Source: G963422705 sp963422705
GTDB taxonomy: Bacteria; Poribacteria; WGA-4E; WGA-3G
DNA length: 64,000 nucleotides
Reading direction: 5' to 3'
Assembly: GCA_963422705.1 (NCBI GenBank)
Contig: OY730443.1
Coordinates: 2,232,001-2,296,000, forward strand
The notes beneath the pieces are model-generated. The model saw only the letters and a list, made by a program, of their open reading frames with translations, was not told where the DNA came from and searched no databases. Below, piece after piece: positions 45,802 to 52,736 of this stretch. The first letter of the stretch is position 1, and each line of letters starts with the position of its first letter. The position numbers and the translations under genes are program-made.

Positions 45802-46452
45802 TTAACGCCAGCAAGAGCGTAGGGCGAAACCGCCGTTTCGGCGGGTTAAACCGTATTTGACATGATTAATCAATGTATTTTTGACTAAGCCTTGACCTAA
45901 TACAGTGCCACCCACACGTGTGCGTTTACCACCTTTCGCTTCCTGTTGCCTATGGAGCTCTCTTCGCTTTATCGGTATCGGTGAAACACACAGGAAGTCC
46001 GTGGTATCAGGGACACCGGAACCGCCAACCGTGTGATACGCCAAGCACCAACTATCTACACAATGAGCGTCAAAGGTTTCTGATAACTTCTTTGAGGACT
46101 TCTTGAGACCTAACCTCTCTCGTATTTCTTTCGTCTCCCACCCTTGTAAAGTTAACAGTTCCCACCGTTTACGGATTTCGCGATAGAACCACTGTTTACC
46201 AACTTGAAGCGGACTAAAGGAGGTGTTCCACTTCTTCGCACCTTCTATTGTCCGTGCCTTAATATCCTCAACACAAACGTGGCTAACCGGATACAGTTTG
46301 GACAACCAATCCAATATCCGAAGTTTCCAGTCCCATCTCCCACGCGTGCCAGCAGGGACGCGGGCTTTGTTCGCAAGACGGTTCGTCCGGTTCTTGCGAT
46401 TCGGACATTTTCGTGAACGCCGACTTCTACGCAACTCTCGACGCTTCGCCAC
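45802..46452 (-). pseudogene. isrB: Truncated IsrB (IscB-like nuclease without HNH)
   Basis: 216 codons. It begins within the arginine-rich bridge helix (RRSRRSRKCPNRKNR), then RuvC-II HVCVEDIKA, FSPLQVGKQWFY and RuvC-III FDAHCVDSWCLA. No HNH domain lies between RuvC-II and RuvC-III, which separates IsrB from IscB. The N-terminal PLMP domain and RuvC-I strand are missing, so it should be inactive. The C-terminus runs into a copy of the 24-bp palindromic repeat (45817-45840, read RNGGFALR). The IsrB assignment rests on motif reading only. Confidence 0.6.
45817..45840 (+). repeat. 24-bp palindromic repeat, copy 3 (3' end of isrB remnant)
   Basis: Identical over 24 bases to copies at 12692, 13250 and 50240, same orientation on the plus strand. 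Confidence 0.85.
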
Positions 46453-46651
46453 TTCCTTGATATTTTACTGTAGAAAATCGTTTAACTTGTGGAGTGAACG
46501 TTTGGCATACGCTTCGCACAAGCCCGATGCTTTAGCTTGGGGTTATTGACTGTTTGTTCGTCTATAGAGATGGTTCTAAATCCATGATTCCAGTGTAAGA
46601 TTTCGGTGTTATGACATCATCGTGTATGCCGCGCCGGCGTTTTTGCCAAAG

Positions 46652-48412
46652 TTAAATCCGGAAAATCTCCCCTAACTTCCCACCAAGCACCCGCCCTGCG
46701 CCGAGTAGACATGTAATTAAAATTAACATCCCAACGACGCCCAAAGCACTTGCGGTATATGGCCCTTGGTCAGGGCGTTGTGAAAGTGCCCAAATTGCTT
46801 TTGTAATCGGATAGTGCTCGTCACGCATTGCCAAGATTAGGCTATCGCTGACTTCTAGCATAGAGAAGGAAAATACCAGAATTGCCCCGGCAAGGATGTT
46901 GGCGATGACTAAGGGTAACGTGATTTTATATAAGGTACGCATCGGATTGGCGCCGATATTCTGTGAAGCCTCTTCATAGGTGACGCTTGTCTGCTGGAGT
47001 CCCGCGTAGATAGCGCGTAACATATACGGTAATCGCCGCACGGCATAACTGATAATCAGGAGGAATGTCGGGTTCTGCCGCGGGTCCAACACAGCAACGA
47101 ATTCTTTAGGAAGATGCCGTAGGAGAAGCGTCGTATCTGCAAAACTGCCCAGGTACCCGAAGGCAATCGCAACGCCCGGTAGCGCTAATGGCAGCATTGC
47201 AATCGCATCTAATAGGTTTTGAAACGGGAGACGTTTCCGTGTCAGAAGATATGAGATGACAATTCCGATGATGAGTGCAATCAGCGTGCTGAAAATGCTG
47301 TATTTTAAGCTGTTGAGAATACTCGGTAACGTATCTGAATGTGTGAACGTTTCAGCATAATGTGCCAATGTCCACGATTGAGGGAGGACACTTAAACGCC
47401 ACTGGCTTGCGTCTGGTGTTAAGGAAACGAGGATAACACTGATATGGGGTAGTAGCGCCATGAGCGTCAATCCACCAATAAAGAGATATATCAGGCTACG
47501 CATCGCCCAATTTGCATCCACCTCACGAGATGTGACGTGTCCGCGCCCGAGCATTTCATAGTGCTTACTGCCTGTCCACCGTTTGGAAACGTAGAAAGCA
47601 AGCGCAGTTAGCACGATAATTAAAACAACGAGTGCGTACCCCATGGGGTTCGCGTTTGCTTCGGTGACTTGCCGAAAAATTCGTACAGCAATGACTTCAT
47701 TGTAGTCAAAAATCAGCGGTGTGCCAAGGTCTGTGAATGCCCAAATAAAGACAAGAATTGCGCCTGCAAAATATCCGGGCATCATCAGGGGTAATGTTAT
47801 CCGGCGGAAGACTTGAAACCGCGATGCGCCCAGATTCTCCGCCGCTTCTTCTAAGCTCGGGTCGACGTTTGCCAATGCAGCGACAATATTTAGGTACATT
47901 ATCGGGTACAGGTGTAACGTTGACAACAGCACGACTCCCCAAAACCCCCCTCCGAACCAGTCTATCGTCTCGGTTATGTCAATCACGTTAAGTTTAATCA
48001 AGAGCATGTTCACACTGCCGTACGAGCCGAAAAATTGTTTCATACCGATAGCCCCAACGAAGGGCGGCATAATCATCGGAATCAGGATAATGGAACCGAA
48101 CATATCTCGCCCTGGATACCGGTAGCGGGTTAGGAAATATGCTAGGGGAAGGCTTACCGCGCTCGTGACAAGTGTTACCATCACACCAATTTTAAAACTA
48201 TTGATAACCAGCGCCCGAATATTCGTGTCTGTCACCATCAATTTAAAGTACGTCAGATTGAAGCTATTCTCAATCCAGAAAGCTTCTTTGAATACGTAGA
48301 GGAGCGGGTATATGAGAAAGGCAACGAAGAATAGCAGTGTTAGTACGAAAATCGTACTAACTGATGGCGTTAAATCATATTTGCGACTGATTTTATTCAT
48401 GAATAGCAGCAT
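46652..48412 (-). CDS. Iron(III)-type ABC transporter permease (fused, two MetI domains)
   Basis: 586 residues with about 12 membrane segments in two homologous halves. Each half has the EAA loop that docks the ATPase: EEAAENLGASRFQVFRRITLP and EEASQNIGANPMRTLYKITLP, given here as family-typical segments. This fused architecture is that of FbpB/AfuB/ThiP-type permeases for ferric iron, thiamine or similar. MNKISRKYDL at 48400 is an alternative start. The ATPase gene is divergent at 50640, now separated by an IS605 element. No binding protein gene is seen. Confidence 0.9.
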   Translation of the reverse strand: MLLFMNKISRKYDLTPSVSTIFVLTLLFFVAFLIYPLLYVFKEAFWIENSFNLTYFKLMVTDTNIRALVINSFKIGVMVTLVTSAVSLPLAYFLTRYRYPGRDMFGSIILIPMIMPPFVGAIGMKQFFGSYGSVNMLLIKLNVIDITETIDWFGGGFWGVVLLSTLHLYPIMYLNIVAALANVDPSLEEAAENLGASRFQVFRRITLPLMMPGYFAGAILVFIWAFTDLGTPLIFDYNEVIAVRIFRQVTEANANPMGYALVVLIIVLTALAFYVSKRWTGSKHYEMLGRGHVTSREVDANWAMRSLIYLFIGGLTLMALLPHISVILVSLTPDASQWRLSVLPQSWTLAHYAETFTHSDTLPSILNSLKYSIFSTLIALIIGIVISYLLTRKRLPFQNLLDAIAMLPLALPGVAIAFGYLGSFADTTLLLRHLPKEFVAVLDPRQNPTFLLIISYAVRRLPYMLRAIYAGLQQTSVTYEEASQNIGANPMRTLYKITLPLVIANILAGAILVFSFSMLEVSDSLILAMRDEHYPITKAIWALSQRPDQGPYTASALGVVGMLILITCLLGAGRVLGGKLGEIFRI

Positions 48413-48647
48413 TCTCTCTGAACTAAAATTTGCCTGGGGCGAGTTAGGCGTTTTTTCTGTGCAATTCTGCGGATTTAAAGTCTTTATGCAAAGATGTTTG
48501 TTTGTGATTTACTGAATTATGATACCCCATCTTATGCAAAATTGCACACATTTTCGCTTGTGAAGGGACATCCTACCGATTTTTGTTGATACCGAATTGG
48601 GTTTTATGTGATAATAACGTCGTACTTAATCTCAAAGTCACATCTAT

Positions 48648-48683
48648 TTATTAAGTTCACGCTTGTTATTAAGTTCACGCTTG
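48648..48683 (+). repeat. Tandem duplication of an 18-bp unit
   Basis: TTATTAAGTTCACGCTTG occurs twice head to tail in the 48413-48868 interval upstream of the permease gene. The rest of that interval holds the left end and promoter of IS element C; no other feature is seen. Confidence 0.8.
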
Positions 48684-48806
48684 AAAATCGCGTTTAGATA
48701 TACTTTCTGGTGTCCCGTTTGCAAGGTGCGTCTTAACGCTCCCCGTCAAATCCCCATACTTTAGCTTGCGGGATGTAGACGGCGAAGTCCCAGATAGAAA
48801 ATATAG

Positions 48807-48835
48807 TTGACAATCTAATCATAATGTGGTATAAT
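48807..48835 (+). promoter_or_regulatory. tnpA promoter of element C
   Basis: TTGACA, 17 bases, TATAAT with TGTGG before the -10, nearly the same as in element A. Confidence 0.75.
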
Positions 48836-48868
48836 ATACTATACACTATAATAGAAAAGTAAGATATT

Positions 48869-49307
48869 ATGCCTCTCAAAATCGCGAATAAGAAACGTAA
48901 TTACAAGCAACAAGACAATCTATCGTTGTCAATATCACGTGATTTGGTGTACCAAGTATCGTCGTAAGGTTTTGGATGCACAGATACAAGGACGCCTGAA
49001 ACAACTCATACGAGAAAAACAGGACGCGTCTGAATATCAAATCTGCGAGGGTGAAACTCACCCTGAACCTGTCCATTTGCTAATAGAAATACCGCCAATA
49101 CATGCTATTGATAAAATCGTTGGCAAAATCAAAGGTTATACCGCGGCAAGCATGTTGCTTGCTACCTTTAAAGTTTTGCGAGAAGAATATCCGTGCCTGA
49201 AAAGTCGTTTGCCGTCTTTATGGACACGTTCAAAGTTTGTCAGTTCCTGTGGTGGCGTAACGCTCCAAGTCATCAAGGACTATATTGAAGCGCAAAGTGG
49301 ACAATGA
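48869..49307 (+). pseudogene. tnpA: TnpA of element C, frameshifted and mutated
   Basis: The ATG at 48869 opens MPLKIANKKRNYKQQ; then a one-base shift near 48912 is needed to reach TIYRCQYHVIWCTKYRRK. The HUH motif reads PEPVHLL, so the first histidine is replaced. The tyrosine (IKDYIEAQ) remains. An in-frame 24-bp insertion (49146-49169, ASMLLATF) splits the conserved GYTA-KVLREE segment. It overlaps tnpB by four bases (ATGA). It should be inactive. Confidence 0.75.
49146..49169 (+). repeat. 24-bp in-frame insertion with palindrome inside tnpA-C
   Basis: Compared with TnpA of element A, eight extra codons interrupt TA-KVLREE. The insertion begins GCAAGC ATGTT GCTTGC, a 6-bp inverted repeat. 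I see no second copy in the window. Confidence 0.5.
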
Positions 49308-49430
49308 GAAAAACCAGCAAGTTCAAACTTCAAAGTCAATCGAACATCGTCAAAATCGGCAATATGCTTGACGATATGTGGCAGATACACCAGCAATTCA
49401 TGCTTTTACAGCGTAGGTTTTAAGGTGATG

Positions 49431-49515
49431 ATAAGTTGCATGAGAAATCTCCGACGAGATTATTAAGGGATTGTCAAAAACAGCAGAAGCTCAACCGACT
49501 AAGCACGACGAAAAA
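49431..49515 (+). repeat. 84-bp dispersed repeat (family A), copy A1, inside tnpB-C
   Basis: Unit starts ATAAGTTGCATGAGAAATC, has the hairpin AATCTC CGAC GAGATT, then AACAGCAGAAGCT, and ends CGACGAAAAA. Its absence from the related TnpB-D gene indicates insertion. Confidence 0.8.
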
Positions 49516-50239
49516 TCGCATGTTCGGCTTTCAACCTGCCCGCATCTCGCATCAACAAACATATTGTGAAACTCAAGAAGCGCACAAAACCACATTGGGC
49601 AGACTTGCCGAGTCAAGTTGTGCAAGACGTTGTTCTGCGATATGGCAAATCACAAGACGCATTTTTCAAAAACATAGAAAACCGCAAAGCAGGTAAGACA
49701 AGACGTAAAGTCGGTAAACCGAAAATCAAACCGAGACACAAATACAACTCTATGACTTTCACACAAGCAGGCTACATACTTGAAAAAAATCGCATCAAAA
49801 TCAACTGTATAGATACGTGGTTCTCCTTCCACAAACACCGTGAAATCAACGGGACAATCAAGACGATAACACTCAAACGGGACAGGTGCGGTGATTATTG
49901 GATATGCTTTTCGTGCGCGAATGTTGACGATTCCGAACCGAAACTCAAGACGAGTAAGAGCGCCGGGTTTGATTACGGAAACAAAACATTCCTTACAAGC
50001 GACGAAGGCAACAAGATAGAATCTCCGCAGTTTTTCAAACACTCCCTGAAAACGTTGCGATGCCTGAGCAAAGCCCTGAGTCGTAAAGTCAAAGGTTCTA
50101 ACACCTATTATCGTGCGTGTCGTGCTTTGGCGAGACATCACAGAAAAGTCGCGCGCCAAAGAGAAGATTGGCAGTGGAAACTTGCCACCAAACTTTGCAC
50201 GGCGTTTGATATACTCTGTTTTGAAACACTGAATCTTGA

Positions 50240-50263
50240 GCGTAGGGCGAAACCGCCGTTTCG
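50240..50263 (+). repeat. 24-bp palindromic repeat, copy 4 (inside tnpB-C)
   Basis: Same 24 bases as copies 1-3. Comparison with TnpB-D (CTTGA joined to TGGCATG) shows that 25 bases are extra here, so this is a recent insertion that breaks the frame. Confidence 0.85.
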
Positions 50264-50399
50264 ACGGTATGAAACGCCTCTGGGGCCGCAAAGTCTCTGA
50301 ACACGCTTTCTATCAGTTCATACAGATATTGGAACAGAAGTGTGCAAAGCACGGTAAAAAACTTTTTTCTATCCGTCAGTGGACAGCAACAACAAAACC

Positions 50400-50620
50400 A
50401 TGCAGTGATTGCGGATACCATAATCAAGAACTCTCTCTTTCTGATAGACAGTGGACTTGTCCCGACTGTGGTTCTCATCACGATAGAGACGTCAACGCTG
50501 CTATCAATATCAAACGGGCAGGCTTGGCTGCCTAAAGTGGAGCGACAATGAGACGGGGTTTCTCTCAGAGAAAAGCGCCGTCGCTACGAAGCACAAGCCC
50601 CTACCTTCAGGTAGTGGGTA
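50400..50620 (+). ncRNA. Putative omega (reRNA) region of element C
   Basis: Position only: the 3' end of tnpB-C through the right-end hairpin. RNA boundaries are not visible. Confidence 0.25.
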
Positions 50621-50639
50621 CCTATGACAGGCACAATTT

Positions 50640-51836
50640 ATGGCAACAGTAAAACTGGAAAACATTACAAAACGTTTTGATGACGTCATCGCATTAGACA
50701 ATATCACTTTTGATGTCCACGATAAGGAATTCTTTGTGCTACTTGGCCAGACGGGTGCTGGAAAAACGACAATGCTCCGCTGTATCGCCGGTTTGGATAA
50801 GCCTGAAGAAGGGAGTATCTATTTAAATGATGTGTGCGTCAACGACAAAACGCCTGCAGCCCGGGATGTCGCATTTGTCTTTCAATCGCATATTCTGTAT
50901 CCTCACCTCACCGTTTACGACAATATGGCGTTTCCGCTGCATCCGCGTAAACTTCCGATTGAGGAAATTGACCGGCGCGTCAAAGACATTGCGGGGATGC
51001 TCCACATTGAGCATCTTCTGAGGCGCATGCCGGGGCAGCTGAGTGGCGGTGAAACTCAACGTGTCGGGTTAGGACGGGCGATGGTGCGCCGGCCACAACT
51101 CTTTCTGATGGATGAACCCATCTCTAACCTCGATGCAAAACTAAGGGTGGAAATGCGGGGCGAAATCCGCTGGAGGCAACGTGCACTCAAAACAACAACC
51201 TTCTACGTCACGCACGAGCAGATTGAAGCGATGTCTATGGCAGACAGAATCGCTGTTCTTGAAGCAGGAAAAATCCAGCAATTGGGCACACCTTCTGATA
51301 TTTATAACCATCCTGCCACCCTATTCGTTGCGAATTTTATTGGCAGTCCCAGCATGAACTGCATCCCGTGTGAAATTTCTAGCAGCAACGCCCAGCTCCA
51401 ATTCACGCTAATGGCGGCACCCTTTCAACGTACACAAAATTCAAGTTCCAGGGGTTCTGAGAAAAATGCCGGTAAACTCAGCAGAAATCTAGCCGCCTCT
51501 TCAGTAACAATTCAGGATGTACGCATCACTAAAGCGTTTCACGAAGTTGCCGAAAACCGTTCGGCTATTTTGGGGGTGCACCCTGAAGATGTCATTGTCA
51601 GTCATCAGCTGATACCGAATGCGTTTCAAACGGAAGTCTATAGTGTCGAACCACTTGGTGCCGAGACGATAGTTGAGTTAACACTCGGAACGGATGCGAC
51701 TGGTGCGCACACGACTCTCAAATCCAGGGCAGCTCCTAATTTTCAGACGCAAATTGGGGAATCCCTCTACGTCACGTTTGTTCCTGAACGGCTACACTTC
51801 TTTGATAAAACCACGGGCGAAGCGATTTGGACCTAG
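50640..51836 (+). CDS. ABC transporter ATPase (MalK/FbpC/PotA type)
   Basis: 398 residues. Walker A GQTGAGKT (36-43), Q-loop Q82, signature LSGGETQ (134-140), Walker B LFLMDEP, D-loop NLDAK and H-loop THEQ. The C-terminal 150 residues form a TOBE/MOP regulatory domain, with a less conserved stretch near 275-295. It should energise the permease encoded divergently at 46652..48412. The ribosome site is weak. The end of IS element C lies 21 bases upstream, so its natural promoter may have been displaced. Confidence 0.9.
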   Translation: MATVKLENITKRFDDVIALDNITFDVHDKEFFVLLGQTGAGKTTMLRCIAGLDKPEEGSIYLNDVCVNDKTPAARDVAFVFQSHILYPHLTVYDNMAFPLHPRKLPIEEIDRRVKDIAGMLHIEHLLRRMPGQLSGGETQRVGLGRAMVRRPQLFLMDEPISNLDAKLRVEMRGEIRWRQRALKTTTFYVTHEQIEAMSMADRIAVLEAGKIQQLGTPSDIYNHPATLFVANFIGSPSMNCIPCEISSSNAQLQFTLMAAPFQRTQNSSSRGSEKNAGKLSRNLAASSVTIQDVRITKAFHEVAENRSAILGVHPEDVIVSHQLIPNAFQTEVYSVEPLGAETIVELTLGTDATGAHTTLKSRAAPNFQTQIGESLYVTFVPERLHFFDKTTGEAIWT

Positions 51837-51894
51837 TCCAATTGTTGTGTCTGCAGTAATTCGCCCGGAATGCTCTTTTTAAATACCGAGAAAA

Positions 51895-52137
51895 ATGAAC
51901 TTGTATGAGAAATATCCGAAATAAGTTGCAGGAGAAATCTCCGACGATATTACCCATGGCTTGTCAAAAACAGCAGAAGATGAACGCACTGCACCCGACG
52001 AAAATATGAGTTGGCAATTGAAACTCTTTAACGCAACACCCAAATTTGTCAAGCGCATCGGCTGCAATCTGCTAAGGTATCTTGGCTATAAACCGGATGT
52101 ATGGTTAGAAAACTTTCTCAAAAAGCATAAAGATTGA
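51895..52137 (+). pseudogene. Small ORF interrupted by an 84-bp repeat
   Basis: ATG at 51895 reads MNLYEKYPK then TAA, where the repeat begins. After the repeat, in the same frame, MSWQLKLFNATPKFVKRIG continues to LENFLKKHKD and a stop at 52137. Without the repeat this would be one protein of about 52 residues. I recognise no family. Only the 3' part (52006..52137) can now be a CDS. Confidence 0.35.
51921..52005 (+). repeat. 84-bp dispersed repeat (family A), copy A2
   Basis: Starts ATAAGTTGCAGGAGAAATC and ends with CCCGACGAAAA. About as long as A1, and a multiple of three bases, so the frame on both sides is kept apart from the TAA at its first bases. Confidence 0.8.
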
Positions 52138-52197
52138 CAACCGTAAGGGTAACGCGCTATATCTGCCCTATATCTCATACGATAAAGGAGTTGATAC

Positions 52198-52316
52198 GTG
52201 AAAGGCGGAGATATTCTTATTGAATGTTTGAAGGGACAGGGCATCACGGCGGTTTTCGGGATGCCTGACACCCAAAACATCCACATCTACGATGCGCTCC
52301 TACGACGTGCTACAGG
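52198..52316 (+). pseudogene. N-terminal fragment of a TPP-dependent enzyme (acetolactate synthase-like)
   Basis: GTG start with AAAGGAG seven bases upstream. MKGGDILIECLKGQGITAVF, then GMPDTQNIHIYDALLRR, is the classical start of the TPP-binding N-domain (VFGxPG region). After about 38 residues the homology stops at a hairpin terminator, and the frame runs on meaninglessly across tRNA-Asn. A 5' remnant left by a deletion or rearrangement next to the tRNA. Confidence 0.6.
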
Positions 52317-52359
52317 AAAGAGTGCTAATGAACTAGGAAATTCATCAGCACTCTTTTTT
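52317..52359. terminator. Bidirectional-type hairpin terminator
   Basis: AAAGAGTGCTAATGAA pairs with TTCATCAGCACTCTTT (15 pairs, one mismatch) around CTAGGAAA, followed by a T-run on the plus strand. On the minus strand it sits just after tRNA-Asn and can end that transcript. Confidence 0.8.
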
Positions 52360-52363
52360 GGTA

Positions 52364-52436
52364 CTCCCCCAGACGGACTCGAACCGCCGACACGATGGTT
52401 AACAGCCATCTGCTCTACCGACTGAGCTATGGGGGA
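52364..52436 (-). tRNA. tRNA-Asn (GTT anticodon)
   Basis: 73 bases on the minus strand. It begins TCCCCCATAGCTCAG, anticodon stem GATGG/CCATC with loop CTGTTAA (anticodon GTT), T-loop GTTCGAGTC, acceptor TGGGGGA plus G. No CCA directly encoded. Confidence 0.95.
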
Positions 52437-52448
52437 TTGTGCAAAGTA

Positions 52449-52477
52449 ATTATACACGATTGTAACCCGAATTGCAA
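52449..52477 (-). promoter_or_regulatory. tRNA-Asn promoter
   Basis: TTGCAA, 17 bases, TATAAT about 13 bases before the tRNA on the minus strand. Confidence 0.65.
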
Positions 52478-52490
52478 ATTAAAATTTCAC

Positions 52491-52701
52491 TTTTTCGTCG
52501 GGTGCGGTGCGTTCATCTTCTGCTGTTTTTTCACAATCCGTGGATAATATCGTTTTTTCGTCGGGTGCAATACGCTGCGCTTCTGCTGTTTTTGACAATC
52601 CGTGGATAATATCGTTTTTTCGTCGGGTTCAGTATGCTGCGCTTCTGCTGTTTTTCACAAGCCGTGGGTAATATCGTCGGAGATTTCTCATGCAACTTAA
52701 T
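52491..52701 (-). repeat. Family A repeat array, copy A3 (three units)
   Basis: Reading the minus strand: one full unit starting near 52701 (TAAGTTGCATGAGAAATC), then two shortened units of about 61 bases that lack the first 24 bases. Each unit ends with CGACGAAAAA. The array sits between tRNA-Asn and the glycosidase gene. Confidence 0.8.
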
Positions 52702-52736
52702 TATAAGGGGCACGAATTTTCGCATAGGCACGGTTT

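Larger units (their letters stand above)
45653..46545 (-). mobile_element. Remnant of an IS200/IS605-type element carrying IsrB
   Basis: The right end is a long hairpin at 45653-45692 (18-bp stem with one mismatch, loop TTTA). The other end has a weaker hairpin at 46523-46542 around TTTA. No tnpA is present, and the nuclease gene lacks its 5' half, so this is a defective element. Confidence 0.6.
49304..50535 (+). pseudogene. tnpB: TnpB of element C, interrupted by two different repeats
   Basis: The start (MRKTSKFKLQSQSNIVKIGN) aligns with TnpB of element D. After QFMLLQRRF an 84-bp repeat (49431-49515) interrupts the gene and brings a stop. The main frame resumes with KLKKRTKPHWADLPSQ and has RuvC-I FDYGNK and RuvC-II CFETLNL. 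A 24-bp palindromic repeat at 50240-50263 then shifts the frame by one, and the rest (MKRLWGRKVSEHAF, zinc ribbon CSDCG...CPDCG, RuvC-III HDRDVNAA) follows in the next frame. TnpB-D at the same point reads ETLNLDGMKRLWGRK without insertion. Confidence 0.8.
48745..50625 (+). mobile_element. IS200/IS605-family element C (degraded tnpA plus tnpB)
   Basis: Left-end hairpin 48752-48772 and right-end hairpin 50598-50618 (CCCCTACC TTCA GGTAGTGGG). The left end is similar in sequence to that of element A (a shared CTTTAGCT loop, then GGGATGTAGAC). Both genes are broken by frameshifts and small insertions. It lies between a divergent ABC permease and ATPase, with its right end 21 bases before the ATPase start. 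Confidence 0.8.

Noticed and set aside
49048..49062. Palindrome GGGTGAAACTCACCC in tnpA-C as another inserted element
   Set aside because: Alignment with TnpA of element A shows no length change here, so it is not an insertion.
49650..50291. A 213-codon open frame antisense to tnpB-C
   Set aside because: A shadow of the TnpB coding sequence; no family features.
52198..52425. The full 75-codon frame of the TPP-enzyme fragment
   Set aside because: After about codon 38 it runs through a terminator and the tRNA-Asn gene; only the first part is homologous.
52491..52701. The repeat array as a CRISPR
   Set aside because: Units are contiguous without unique spacers, diverged, and no cas genes are present.
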